A stretch of DNA of 64,000 nt. Origin: Fibrobacter sp. UBA7003. GTDB lineage: Bacteria > Fibrobacterota > Fibrobacteria > Fibrobacterales > Fibrobacteraceae. Below are positions 50,114-58,910 of this stretch, piece by piece (the stretch's first letter is position 1; every line of letters begins with the position of its first letter). The notes under the pieces are model-generated. The model was not told the origin of the DNA. It saw nothing but the letters and a program-made list of their open reading frames with translations, and ran no database searches. The stretch lies in contig DJXN01000014.1 in assembly GCA_002449765.1 (NCBI GenBank), positions 124,001-188,000 on the forward strand, written 5' to 3'. The translations under genes were made by a program, and so were the position numbers.

Positions 50114-51712
50114 TTAAGCCGGCTTATACGCCGCAAAACGGCGGCTATCGTAGGCACGCTTCCATGCCTCTGCGCCATCGATATAGCCCGATTCTACACA
50201 CATCTGCAAAGAATCATCGAGCGTAATGCCCTGGTCCTTTTGGCTGCTAATCGCCTGCGCCAGCTGAGAAAGGTCTCCCTTGCGGATCATGTTCGCCACC
50301 GTAGACGTGACACGCATCGCCTCGCACGCAAGCACAAGTCCCTGATTTTGCACCACCGGCACCAAATGTTGCACGATAACTCCCTTCAGCTGGTCGGCAA
50401 GCGTGCAGGCAAAGGAATTCCTCCGCGATTCAGGGACAGAGACGAGCAGCTTGGATAGCAGGGCGTGAATGTTGTTTCCGCCCGTTACCGCAAACACGAG
50501 TACGCCCGCGTTGGCTGCCTGAAGAAGCAGATCCAGCTCCTCCATCGATTCCAGATGGTCAAAACAGATGACATCCGCACCATCGCGAAGAGCAAGCTCA
50601 ATACCCGCGACGCCCGTCTTCACGTGGAGACCGACTTCCTTCTGAGCAAGTGCTCCGTTCGGATTCTTGAGCAGGCGTTCTATGGGGCGTTCTACCGTAT
50701 GGATATAGCACGGGCGCCTTTCCGCAATCATCTCGGCAAAAGTCGCAATCGTCGTAGACCGCCCACTTGTCGAAGGCCCCGCAATCAGGACCAGACCACT
50801 CGGCAAGTCAGCAAAAGACTGGCAGAACTGCGGAAGGAACAAATTATCGAACGACACCGCTTCGTTCTGGATTACGCGGATGGACACGCTCGGATTCACA
50901 TCATCCCACGTAACCGAAATCCTGCCACGGCCAACGCCCGGAAGACCGAACGTCTTGCTAAAATTCTTGCCGGCAACCACCTGGTACCCATCGGCGAAAC
51001 CGGAGGAAGCCTCCGTAAGGAACTCCGTCACGCGCGTCTTGTCGAGCGACTGTTCCGTCACCGGGAACAACGAACCGGACTGGCGCATCATCACCTGACG
51101 GCCCGCGAAGAGGAAAATGTCCGTGGCGCCGAACTTGCGCGCATACGCCATCACCTTCTTGAGGCTCATCGTTGTAAGCAGAGTCTCGGGCGCCGACACT
51201 TCGCTTCCTTCGCCTGAAACAACCGCAAAGCGCGACGGCAGCTCTCCATCTTCGCCCTCAGCCGCCATAGCCTCGGCTTCTGTCAAGATTCCGATGTTCG
51301 AGATACTCGTCGATTCGAGGCCCGATACCTTCTCGACCACCATATTCGAAGAAGACGATTCGCCGTAGATATTATTGCCCTCGATCTGCAGGGCGGGCTC
51401 TTCTGGAGCAGATTCCGGAGCGACAGGAGCAGCCGGTTTCGCGACAGCCGACGCCGCAGGTTTCACCGGAGGTACGGGAGCCGCAGGTGCAGCGTGCGTG
51501 GGTTTTGCCGGAGCCGCAGCCGCATTTTTTGCTTCCAGGTTCTTCACGAAAGCAAGGACCTTCTCATACATCGCCTGTTGCAAGAGCCCCGCATTCACGA
51601 GCACCTGGCCGATATCGACCTGGTCGTTCGCTTCGGCCCAATGAGCATCAACCTGTTCCTGCGTCACCACCTTGTTGTGAACGAGGACCTTTGCCATATA
51701 CTGGTTTCTCAT
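50114..51712 (-). CDS. PilT-like ATPase paralogue 1, Walker A Lys replaced
   Basis: 532 residues. An N-terminal GspE-N-like segment (1-60) is followed by a Pro/Ala-rich linker (67-105) and a PilT-like core (about 180-520) with the GATDIFLFAGRQVMMRQSG opening. Walker A is GPSTSGRST (312-320), with Arg in place of the essential Lys. The Asp box is HTVERPIE, and Walker B is DVICFDHLES. ATP hydrolysis is therefore unlikely. The ATG at 51712 has GGAGGG 7 nt upstream and overlaps the permease stop as ATGA. It is one of a pair of pilus-ATPase relatives in an ABC-transporter operon. Confidence 0.75.
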   Translation of the reverse strand: MRNQYMAKVLVHNKVVTQEQVDAHWAEANDQVDIGQVLVNAGLLQQAMYEKVLAFVKNLEAKNAAAAPAKPTHAAPAAPVPPVKPAASAVAKPAAPVAPESAPEEPALQIEGNNIYGESSSSNMVVEKVSGLESTSISNIGILTEAEAMAAEGEDGELPSRFAVVSGEGSEVSAPETLLTTMSLKKVMAYARKFGATDIFLFAGRQVMMRQSGSLFPVTEQSLDKTRVTEFLTEASSGFADGYQVVAGKNFSKTFGLPGVGRGRISVTWDDVNPSVSIRVIQNEAVSFDNLFLPQFCQSFADLPSGLVLIAGPSTSGRSTTIATFAEMIAERRPCYIHTVERPIERLLKNPNGALAQKEVGLHVKTGVAGIELALRDGADVICFDHLESMEELDLLLQAANAGVLVFAVTGGNNIHALLSKLLVSVPESRRNSFACTLADQLKGVIVQHLVPVVQNQGLVLACEAMRVTSTVANMIRKGDLSQLAQAISSQKDQGITLDDSLQMCVESGYIDGAEAWKRAYDSRRFAAYKPA

Positions 51713-52518
51713 AAGAAATCCCTCCGGCTGAACCACCAGCTAGCGATTGCGAGGAACAGCCCCACATAGCCAACCGCATATACAGTGTTCCAGAACAAAT
51801 ACAGATCCGGGAGTGCAAGCCCATGCACCACGTAACTCGTCACGTTGTAACGATAGAGTCCCGGGAAAACCGCGTGAATCACGACAGCCGCCTTTTCGAA
51901 GAGCGCCGTCGAGGCATCTCCCATCTCGCCCATGCGGCTCGCAAAGCGCACCTGTTCCAGGAGCTGGTTGCTCAAGTGGCCTGCGAAATACACGCCAAGC
52001 GTAAAGAGCGCCGAAAGTACCGTACTGCTGAAGCTACTGAACAGGAGCGCCACTGCGATCACCACCGCCATCTCGCAGAAGATGAGGTAGATGGCAAGGA
52101 GCAGGCTTGCTGTGGGCTCCGCGTTCGTGAGGAACAGCATCACATAGTAGATAACGGTCAGCAAAGTGAGATGAACCGCCACCACCGCCAGAAGACCGAA
52201 GTACTTGCCCACGATAAACGTCACGCGGCTAATCGGCTTCGAAAGCAGCGTGAGCACCGTGCGCCGCTGGATTTCCTTTTGCACGAGGCTGATGCCCACG
52301 AATATCGAAATCAGGAGGCCCGAAAGGCTCATCACCGAAAGCGTCGTGGACTTGATCACGTAGGCGCGGTCGAACACCGACCATTCACCGAGCACGATAC
52401 TGAAAAGCGTAAGCGCAATCGCGAGGAACACGATGTTGTAAAGGATCTTGTCGCGTATGGATTCGCGGAACGTATTGTGCGCAATGATTGCAATATGCTT
52501 AAGCGTCTGCACGGGCAA
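51709..52518 (-). CDS. ABC-2 family transporter permease
   Basis: 269 residues, six hydrophobic helices. The N-terminal HNTFRESIRDKILYNIVFLAIAL and the block VQKEIQRRTVLTLLSKPISRVTFIVGKYFGL (coupling-helix region) are typical of the NosY/GldF-like ABC-2 permeases. It forms the membrane part for the ATPase gene upstream; the substrate is unknown. Its start overlaps the ATPase gene by 20 nt, and its stop overlaps paralogue 1 of the PilT-like pair. Confidence 0.88.
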   Translation of the reverse strand: MPVQTLKHIAIIAHNTFRESIRDKILYNIVFLAIALTLFSIVLGEWSVFDRAYVIKSTTLSVMSLSGLLISIFVGISLVQKEIQRRTVLTLLSKPISRVTFIVGKYFGLLAVVAVHLTLLTVIYYVMLFLTNAEPTASLLLAIYLIFCEMAVVIAVALLFSSFSSTVLSALFTLGVYFAGHLSNQLLEQVRFASRMGEMGDASTALFEKAAVVIHAVFPGLYRYNVTSYVVHGLALPDLYLFWNTVYAVGYVGLFLAIASWWFSRRDFL

Positions 52519-53422
52519 TTTCCTCCGTCAAAATGTCTTCGAGGCTCGGACGCTTGTGGTCCATCTTTTCGACCGCAATCCCGTTCGCAAGGCAGAAGGC
52601 AAGCAGGCGGTCGCGGGCGCTATCGTCTTCGCACACAAATTCTTCGGGGTGTCCCGTAAGCGAGACTCCCTGCGGCAGGTCGCTCTCGAGAATCGCCTTA
52701 CGGGTGCGCACGTGGTATTCCACCCCGCACGACTCGGTAATCTCGTCGACCGTACCTTCGCGCACAATCTTGCCATCCACGATCATCGCGACCTTGTGGC
52801 TAATGCTTTCCACGTCGCTCAGCAGGTGGCTCGAATAGAAAATGGTCACCCCGTCACGGTTCAGCTGCTGTATGGCCTCGCGCACGTCGCGGCGGCCCAT
52901 CGGGTCGAGCCCGCTCATCGGCTCGTCGAGAATCAAGAGTTTCGGCTTGCCGAGAATCGCCTGTGCAATGCCCACGCGCTGCATCATGCCCTTGGAGTAA
53001 GAACGCAGGCGGCGATCAATCCAGTCCTTGTTCGCGTGCAAGAGGTCGAGCGCCCAGGCGATGCGCTTGTCAAGTTCTGCGCCATCGAGTCCGACGAGCG
53101 TTCCGTAAAAGCGCAAGAGTTCGCGGCCCGTGAGGTAATCATAAAAATAGGGCTGCTCCGGAGAATAGCCGATAAAGCGGCGGCTCTTCACATCGCGGGG
53201 GCTGATTCCGTTCACGAGCACTTTGCCCGAATCGAAATTCAAAAGACCCGTCAGCACCTTGATGGTCGTGGACTTGCCGGCCCCGTTCGGCCCGATAAAG
53301 CCGTAGACCTGGCCAGGTTCCACGCTGAAGCTCACGTCCTTGAGCGCAGGCTTCGGTTTCATCAAGAACCCGCTGCGGTAGGTCTTGTGCAAATGTTCTA
53401 TCTGTATCATCAAATCACCCAT
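52499..53422 (-). CDS. ABC transporter ATP-binding protein
   Basis: 307 residues. Walker A GPNGAGKSTT near 43-52, Q-loop region, signature-type block LRSYSKGMMQRVGIAQAI near 140, Walker B LLILDEPMSGLDP near 160 and the H-loop in IFYSSHLLSDVE. The C-terminal 85 residues form an extra regulatory segment like that of CcmA/NosF/GldA-type ATPases. It drives the adjacent ABC-2 permease. The first ATG is at 53422; a second at 53410 (MIQIEHLHKTYRSG) is also plausible and has GGGTGA just ahead. Confidence 0.93.
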   Translation of the reverse strand: MGDLMIQIEHLHKTYRSGFLMKPKPALKDVSFSVEPGQVYGFIGPNGAGKSTTIKVLTGLLNFDSGKVLVNGISPRDVKSRRFIGYSPEQPYFYDYLTGRELLRFYGTLVGLDGAELDKRIAWALDLLHANKDWIDRRLRSYSKGMMQRVGIAQAILGKPKLLILDEPMSGLDPMGRRDVREAIQQLNRDGVTIFYSSHLLSDVESISHKVAMIVDGKIVREGTVDEITESCGVEYHVRTRKAILESDLPQGVSLTGHPEEFVCEDDSARDRLLAFCLANGIAVEKMDHKRPSLEDILTEEIARADA

Positions 53423-53429
53423 AATTCAC

Positions 53430-53726
53430 CTATGCGTCCTGACCACCGTCCTGGTCCTGTCCTCTGGCGGAACTCTGGAAGGCCCGCTGTTCGGCTTCCG
53501 CGATTTCTTCGCGGCGACGGTCGGCACGGCGCTTCTTGTTCACAAAGAAGTAAATCAGCGCACCCACAAAATACACACCGATACCCGAATAGAAGATCGG
53601 GTTGATGGACATTCCCTCAAGACCGGGGAATACGTTCAGAATCAGGTCGTGCCCGAACAGGCTCAGGAGAACGAGCACAAATCCAAGCGCACGAAGCACA
53701 AAAGTCACGATAACTAGTTTTTGCAT
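53430..53726 (-). CDS. Small two-helix membrane protein preceding the ABC genes
   Basis: 98 residues. Two helices (LVIVTFVLRALGFVLVLLSLF and IFYSGIGVYFVGALIYFF) and a cytoplasmic Arg/Glu-rich tail with a Gln/Asp end (ARGQDQDGGQDA). No known family. The ATG at 53726 is chosen because GAGG lies 5 nt upstream. A hairpin with a T-tract lies between it and the AspT gene upstream. The ABC ATPase begins 7 nt later, so it opens the run that includes the ABC transporter and PilT-like genes. Confidence 0.7.
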   Translation of the reverse strand: MQKLVIVTFVLRALGFVLVLLSLFGHDLILNVFPGLEGMSINPIFYSGIGVYFVGALIYFFVNKKRRADRRREEIAEAEQRAFQSSARGQDQDGGQDA

Positions 53727-53737
53727 ATATACCTCAA

Positions 53738-53756
53738 AAACCGCACCTCGCGGTGC
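53738..53756 (-). terminator. Hairpin with T-tract in the leader of the ABC-2/PilT operon
   Basis: GCACC/GGTGC (53743-53756) followed on the minus strand by GGTTTTTG, ending 12 nt before the ATG. It may attenuate transcription from the AspT gene side. Confidence 0.45.
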
Positions 53757-53800
53757 AGCGCCTTTTTCGTGAAAAATACACAATTATCGTAAACAAGGAA

Positions 53801-53824
53801 ACCCGTCCCTTGCGAAACGGGTCG
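53801..53824 (-). terminator. Weak terminator after the AspT/YidE gene
   Basis: ACCCGT/ACGGGT with a 10-nt loop and a mixed T tail (TTTCCTTGTTT) on the minus strand. Confidence 0.5.
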
Positions 53825-53837
53825 AAATAAGGTCTTA

Positions 53838-55517
53838 TCAAGCGGCGAGGAGCAGAATCGCAAGCACCTGACCGCTTAGAATGCGCAACAGCATGGTCAA
53901 CGGATAGACGGACGCATAGCCGATATTTACAGCCTCGCTGTCCGCCTGGCTGTTCGCGAAAGCAAGTGCCGGGGGGTCGGTCGTGGCTCCAGCAAGCACA
54001 CCGCAGAGCGAAAGGTAGTTCACCTTGAACACAAGATGCCCGACGCACGCCATTACCGCGAGCGGAAGGAACGTGATAAGGGCAGCAAGCCCCATGTAAT
54101 AGAGGCCATCACCGTTCAACAGCACATCGAAGAACCGGATACCCGCATTGAGACCCACGCAGCTGAGGAACAAAGTCAGGCCAAATTCGCGGAGCATGAG
54201 GTTCGCGCTGTTCGCCATGAAGAAATTCAGGGGACCAATCTTGCGTTTGCGGCTCAGGAGGATTGCAACAACAAGCGGACCACCCGCAAGGCCGAGTTTC
54301 AATGGCGTAGGCATTCCCGGAATCGCAAGCGGGATGCTCCCGACAATGACGCCAAGGAATATTCCAAGGAACGCCGGTAAAATTTCGGGATGGTCCAGCG
54401 CCGTGAGAGAATTGCCCAGTTCCTTCGCAACAGCCTCGATACCTTCGGCGGAACCGACAATCATTAACTTATCTGCAAACTTGATGCGCAAGTCGAGGCG
54501 ACCCGTAAATTTGATACCCCCGCGGGTCACACGGCTCACATTCACGCCGTAGCGTTCGGCAAGAGCAAGCGAACCGATAGTACGCCCGAGAACCTTCTTG
54601 TTCGTCACGAGAATCGTCTTCACCTGAATCGGTTTTGCCGGATCCGATGCGAACTTGGTGATGGGAGTTTCAAGGCGCCGGCCGATAATCTTTTCCATGG
54701 CAGCGACCGCTTCCGGCATTCCCACAATATGCATCTTGTCGCCACGCTCTATCACCGTTTTCCCGTTCGGGGTAAAGATATTCTCGCCTCGCAGCAAGCG
54801 CGTCACCACGACGCCGCTCGAAATCAAGTCCGGAATTTCCTTCAGCTGTATTCCGAACAAATTCTGGTTATCGACTGTGAGGCTGCACGATACTATTTCC
54901 TTGCTATTCGCGGCGATATCGGCGGTATAGCGTTCGGCAGCCTTGTTCGGGTCCTGCCTGAAAATGACGCGCATCAGAATCATCACCAAGATGATGCCGA
55001 TGACGCCAAAGGGATAGGCAACCGCGTAACCAATTCCCGTAAGAGAGGTATCCACCCCGGCCGCAGCAAATGCAGAATTCGCAGCACCGAGCGACGGCGT
55101 ATTCGTCACGGCACCGCAGAGCATCCCGATAAGCACAGGGACGTTGTCATGCATGCCGGTAAAGAAGTAGAGGCAAAGAGTCACAAGCACGCCGAGCAGC
55201 ACAATTCCGACCGAAAGCACGTTCAGCACGAGACCATGACGTCGGATGGAATCCATGAACCCGGGCCCCACCTGCATGCCGATGGTGTAGACGAACAGGA
55301 TCAGGCCGAATTCCTGAATGAAATGGAGCACGTTTCCTTCTACGCGGAGCCCGAGATGCCCGAGGAGGATACCGACAAAGAGCGCCCCCGCACCGCCAAG
55401 GCTAATTCCCTTGACCTTGATTTTTCCGACCATGAGGCCGATAGCGGCGGTAAACGCGATTACTACAACTTGCTGCCCTACCGAAGGCTTTGTAAATAGG
55501 TCTATTAACCAGGTCAT
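53838..55517 (-). CDS. AspT/YidE/YbjL-family transporter
   Basis: 559 residues with 10 to 12 helices in two duplicated halves (first half about 15-180, ending with VIGIILVMILMRVIF; second half from about 380), separated by two RCK_C (TrkA-C) domains (about 205-370: SCSLTVDNQNLFGIQLKEIP and VTNKKVLGRTIGSLALAERYG). This is the aspartate:alanine exchanger family, whose members move dicarboxylates or related anions; some control succinate efflux. That would suit a succinate-producing fermenter, but the substrate is not proven. The ATG follows FISUMP by 35 nt. Confidence 0.85.
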   Translation of the reverse strand: MTWLIDLFTKPSVGQQVVVIAFTAAIGLMVGKIKVKGISLGGAGALFVGILLGHLGLRVEGNVLHFIQEFGLILFVYTIGMQVGPGFMDSIRRHGLVLNVLSVGIVLLGVLVTLCLYFFTGMHDNVPVLIGMLCGAVTNTPSLGAANSAFAAAGVDTSLTGIGYAVAYPFGVIGIILVMILMRVIFRQDPNKAAERYTADIAANSKEIVSCSLTVDNQNLFGIQLKEIPDLISSGVVVTRLLRGENIFTPNGKTVIERGDKMHIVGMPEAVAAMEKIIGRRLETPITKFASDPAKPIQVKTILVTNKKVLGRTIGSLALAERYGVNVSRVTRGGIKFTGRLDLRIKFADKLMIVGSAEGIEAVAKELGNSLTALDHPEILPAFLGIFLGVIVGSIPLAIPGMPTPLKLGLAGGPLVVAILLSRKRKIGPLNFFMANSANLMLREFGLTLFLSCVGLNAGIRFFDVLLNGDGLYYMGLAALITFLPLAVMACVGHLVFKVNYLSLCGVLAGATTDPPALAFANSQADSEAVNIGYASVYPLTMLLRILSGQVLAILLLAA

Positions 55518-55552
55518 TGGGAACTCGCGGTTGATGGTTTGTTATGCGAAGA

Positions 55553-56107
55553 TTAGTTTTTTACGCAGCGGACAGAAGCAAAGATGTTCTTGTTGAAGTG
55601 CTCGTAGGCGACACCCGAATCGGTAGCACGCACCATGTATGCCCTGGAATCATCATAGGCTTCGGCCGTCCAGAAGCTAGCACTTGCGTCCTTGTCGGCG
55701 AACTTGCCATCATAGTATTCGAAGCCCGCGAACTGCATGTTGAAAACATCCGCCTTCTTGAGATCATCCACAGACGCATCGCCAAATCCATCCTTGAACT
55801 CCTGCTGAGTCGGCAGTCGCCAGCCAACAGGGCATACAGACCCCGAAGCCGCCTTCCAGGTGTAAAGGCGGCCCATGGACACGCAGTTGTCGTGATTGTT
55901 GTCGTAGCAGACGCTGGAGTCTGGGCTATAGACATCTAGGTTTTCTGCCATCCAGGTCTTTCCTCCCCTGTCAATAGTGGCATAGGTCTTTTCGGGGCAT
56001 GCGAGGGTGTGCCTGTCTGCGCTATAGGTGCAATCTCGATTGTCCTGGCAGGCGCTCATGGCGATAGCGATGCATGCAATGGCTGTGACGGCAATCAGTT
56101 TTTTCAT
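55553..56107 (-). CDS. FISUMP-domain lipoprotein (Fibrobacter succinogenes major paralogous domain)
   Basis: 184 residues. The signal ends at a lipobox-like Cys (AIAMSACQD). The FISUMP domain is clear: TYATIDRGGKTWMAENLDV near 42-60, GRLYTWKAASGSVCPVGWRLPTQQEF near 90-115, ASFWTAEAYDD near 143, ending ASVRCVKN. The domain is an expanded, surface-associated family in Fibrobacter and some other gut bacteria, likely of the formylglycine/C-lectin type. Its role is unknown. It is divergent from the LysR gene and may be its target. Confidence 0.9.
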   Translation of the reverse strand: MKKLIAVTAIACIAIAMSACQDNRDCTYSADRHTLACPEKTYATIDRGGKTWMAENLDVYSPDSSVCYDNNHDNCVSMGRLYTWKAASGSVCPVGWRLPTQQEFKDGFGDASVDDLKKADVFNMQFAGFEYYDGKFADKDASASFWTAEAYDDSRAYMVRATDSGVAYEHFNKNIFASVRCVKN

Positions 56108-56129
56108 GATACAACTCCTTATGTTGTTA

Positions 56130-56163
56130 CCGCATGGAGGCGGATGTTACCGCCCGAAGGCGG
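56130..56163 (-). other. Two related hairpins in the FISUMP leader
   Basis: CCGC/GCGG (56130-56143) and CCGCC/GGCGG (56150-56163) sit in a duplicated GTTACCGC...GGCGG unit within the expected 5' leader of the FISUMP gene. They might affect mRNA stability. Confidence 0.4.
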
Positions 56164-56182
56164 GTTTTATTGTTTTCGGGCT

Positions 56183-56190
56183 CAAAATTA
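56183..56190 (-). promoter_or_regulatory. -7-like element of the FISUMP gene
   Basis: TAATTTTG on the minus strand. The 8-bp palindrome at 56194-56213 overlaps the region between this element and its expected -33, so a bound regulator would block it. Confidence 0.45.
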
Positions 56191-56193
56191 GAA

Positions 56194-56213
56194 TAGACAA
56201 TTCATATTGTCTA
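56194..56213. promoter_or_regulatory. Palindrome A, probable operator
   Basis: TAGACAAT/ATTGTCTA with a TCAT centre, a perfect 8-bp inverted repeat between the divergent FISUMP and LysR genes. Confidence 0.65.
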
Positions 56214-56231
56214 ATAGATTATTTATATTTA

Positions 56232-56254
56232 ATTCATCAAATTTTTTGATGAAT
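56232..56254. promoter_or_regulatory. Palindrome B, probable LysR operator
   Basis: ATTCATCAAA/TTTGATGAAT with a 3-nt centre, a perfect 10-bp inverted repeat 30 bp upstream of the LysR ATG. The centres of A and B are about 40 bp apart, near four helical turns. Confidence 0.7.
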
Positions 56255-56283
56255 CGACAAGAAGACCTCCAAAGGACCGAATT

Positions 56284-57171
56284 ATGGAACTTACGCACAT
56301 CCGCTACTTTCTGGAAGTCGCACGCACCGAACACGTGACGCAGAGCGCAAAGACACTATGCATCGTGCAACCGGCACTCACCCACGCCCTTCACAAACTC
56401 GAAGACGAAATCGGCGTGAAACTTTTCAGGACGCAAGGAAGAAACATCAAGCTCACCGAAGCAGGGGAATACTTTTACCGGAAAGTCAAGCCCCTCTACG
56501 ACGACATCGAGGCGCTTCCCGCACAGCTCCGCGCATTGGCGAACGAAGACGCCCTCACCATAAATCTAAATGTCCTCGCCGCTTCGACACTCGTTACCAA
56601 CGCCGTGATCCTCTACAAAAAAAGCAATCCCGACCTGAGATTCAATCTCGTGCAGAACGAAGAGACAACCCTATACGATATCTGCGTACGCACCTACGCA
56701 AAAGCCCCCGCCATCACGAAAGAAGCAAACCAAAACGAGGAAAATTTCATCTGCACCGAAAAAATATACCTCGCCGTCCCCAACACGGCCGAATACCGCA
56801 AGCGCGACAGCATCTCGCTGCGTGAACTCTCCGGGACAAACTTCATCGGGCTCTATGGTTCAAAGCAACTACGAAATATCTGCAACGAATACTGCGAACG
56901 CGTCGGATTCAAGACACACATCATTTTCGAAAGCGACAATGCGCTTGCCGTAAAAGACGCAATCGCAGGCGGAATCGGCGTGGGATTCTGGCCAGAGTTC
57001 TCGTGGGGGCACGTAAACAACCGCCGCATTCGCCTGCTCCGGATAACCGATGCAGAATTCAAGCGAGACATCGTCATTACGATACGCCGAAACAAGCAGG
57101 ACAACACCCGTTGCGATAAATTTTTCCGATTTTTAACCGGACATATCGCAAAGAGCAGAAGACGCCCGTAG
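56284..57171 (+). CDS. LysR-type transcriptional regulator
   Basis: 295 residues. The N-terminal wHTH reads IRYFLEVARTEHVTQSAKTLCIVQPALTHALHKLEDEIGVKLF, with a standard recognition helix. The effector domain (about 90-290) has VLAASTLVTNAVI and the late block SDNALAVKDAIAGGIGVGFWPE. LysR proteins bind palindromic sites near their own promoter and usually a divergent gene. Two palindromes fit that arrangement here, with FISUMP on the other side and the PL9-like gene downstream. The effector is unknown. Confidence 0.93.
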   Translation: MELTHIRYFLEVARTEHVTQSAKTLCIVQPALTHALHKLEDEIGVKLFRTQGRNIKLTEAGEYFYRKVKPLYDDIEALPAQLRALANEDALTINLNVLAASTLVTNAVILYKKSNPDLRFNLVQNEETTLYDICVRTYAKAPAITKEANQNEENFICTEKIYLAVPNTAEYRKRDSISLRELSGTNFIGLYGSKQLRNICNEYCERVGFKTHIIFESDNALAVKDAIAGGIGVGFWPEFSWGHVNNRRIRLLRITDAEFKRDIVITIRRNKQDNTRCDKFFRFLTGHIAKSRRRP

Positions 57172-57241
57172 AATAGTATATATTTAGATGCATAGGGATT
57201 CGCATCGGAGTTCAGGCGGACTCAAAAAAAGGAAGCGAAAC

Positions 57242-58903
57242 ATGCGCTCGAAAAAAGTGAACAGTTACGCATTTGCATTCGCGCTCGCATTCGCGGCGGC
57301 TCAGGCGTTCGGTGCCGTGTATTATGTGGCGACCGACGGAAGCGACAGTGCGGCGGGCACAAAGGACAAACCCTTCGCGACGCTCAACAAGGCGAACAAG
57401 GTGGTGCACGCGGGCGATACCGTGTGGATTCGCGGTGGCATCTATGACCTGCGCGATACGGTCTTTTTCGAGCGGTACAGGATGACCGCGGCAATCGTCC
57501 TTACTGCAAGTGGCGAGAGCGACGATAAACGCATCCATTACCTGGCCTACCCGGGCGAGCGTCCGATTTTTGACGGTGCGAACCTCCCCGTGGCCGCAGG
57601 CACGGACCATAGCGACGGCACGCCCGAGGGAGCGATGTACACGTCGCCCATCGTGATTTCGGCGAAGTATCTGCACTTGAAGGGTTTTGATGTCCGTAAC
57701 ACGCCCATGAAGCACAATTCCAATTCCGGCGTTTTCCTCTATGCGAGCAAGCATATCTTTTTGGAAAATATGGACAGCCACCATAATGCGGGCCCCGGAT
57801 TCTTCGCGAACGACGGCGCACCGGATGGCGGCGGGCACATCTTCTTGAATTGCGATGCACACGACAACTACGACCCCTTGGGCTGGCAGGGCGATGGCGA
57901 AAATGCCGACGGCTTCGGCGCGCATTACCAGAAGCCGGGCGAGGGCGATACCACGAAGTTCATCGGATGCCGCGCCTGGTGGAACAGCGACGACGGTTTC
58001 GACTTCATCAACCAGGAATTCCCCGTGGTGCTGGAGAACTGCTACGCCATGGGGAACGGCTACAGCGATTACGGGCTAGGTAACCCGAAGAACGGCAACG
58101 GGCACGGCATCAAGATGGGCGAAAGCACCCTCGGCGGCGGGCGGCATACCATCAAGTTCTGCGCCGCCTGGAAAAACAAGGCGACGGGCTTTTACGCGAA
58201 TTACACCGGTGTGGGCAGCAAGTGGCTCAACAACACGTCGTACATGAACAAGGACCGCGAATTTGCCATGGCATCGACGCTCTTCGATTCCGAAGGGAAC
58301 CGCATTGCCGAGGTGGCACCCCTCACCGGCGACAACGCGCACGTGCTCAAGAACAACATCGCCTTCCCGAACAAGAATTCTCAAGTCGGGGAGTGCTGGG
58401 AGTATATACCGAGCCAGAACATCGACCATTACGTGGAATGCCCCGCCGGCGAGAACAACACCTGGAACCTGAAACTCGACCTGACGGTCGACGATTTTGA
58501 AAGTCTTGACGACCCGAGCATGACCGTGACCGGCAAGGACCTCTCGACCATCGCGGGAATCTTGGGCCCGCGCAACGCCGACGGAAGTTTGCCCGACGTG
58601 GGCTTCTTGAAACTCAAGAAGGGGAGCCGCGCCATCGACAAGGGCGAAGATCTCGGATTCCCGTTTGTGGGCGAAGCACCTGACTTGGGTGCTTTCGAAT
58701 ACGGGATGAGTTCCTCCAGCACCGCGGAAAGTGCCGCCTCCATCGCCATGCCCCGCGAAGACCATTCGCCCGCATTGCGCACCGGCCGCAGCGCCGCGCT
58801 CATTTTCGACTTACAGGGCCGTCTCATCAGCACGATGAAAGCCCCCGGCGCCTACCTCGTGCAGGAAGGTTCGACCCTGCGCAAGGTAATCATCAAGCAG
58901 TGA
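57242..58903 (+). CDS. Secreted right-handed beta-helix protein, PL9-like pectate lyase
   Basis: 553 residues. A signal peptide (ending ...AAQAFGA) is followed by an opening YYVATDGSDSAAGTKDKPFATLNKA that is typical of secreted beta-helix polysaccharide lyases. Beta-helix coils follow with NADGFGAHY (about 224) and DDGFDFINQEF (about 255), the PL9 acidic calcium/catalytic region. The C-terminal 65 residues resemble a type IX-like sorting domain (ALIFDLQGRLIST...VIIKQ). It probably cleaves pectin at the cell surface. The start at 57242 has AAGGAAG upstream. Confidence 0.82.
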   Translation: MRSKKVNSYAFAFALAFAAAQAFGAVYYVATDGSDSAAGTKDKPFATLNKANKVVHAGDTVWIRGGIYDLRDTVFFERYRMTAAIVLTASGESDDKRIHYLAYPGERPIFDGANLPVAAGTDHSDGTPEGAMYTSPIVISAKYLHLKGFDVRNTPMKHNSNSGVFLYASKHIFLENMDSHHNAGPGFFANDGAPDGGGHIFLNCDAHDNYDPLGWQGDGENADGFGAHYQKPGEGDTTKFIGCRAWWNSDDGFDFINQEFPVVLENCYAMGNGYSDYGLGNPKNGNGHGIKMGESTLGGGRHTIKFCAAWKNKATGFYANYTGVGSKWLNNTSYMNKDREFAMASTLFDSEGNRIAEVAPLTGDNAHVLKNNIAFPNKNSQVGECWEYIPSQNIDHYVECPAGENNTWNLKLDLTVDDFESLDDPSMTVTGKDLSTIAGILGPRNADGSLPDVGFLKLKKGSRAIDKGEDLGFPFVGEAPDLGAFEYGMSSSSTAESAASIAMPREDHSPALRTGRSAALIFDLQGRLISTMKAPGAYLVQEGSTLRKVIIKQ

Positions 58904-58910
58904 GGTTTCC

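Noticed and set aside
49097..51712. PilT-like pair taken as twitching motility motors
   Set aside because: Key catalytic residues are replaced and no pilin or pilus assembly genes are adjacent.
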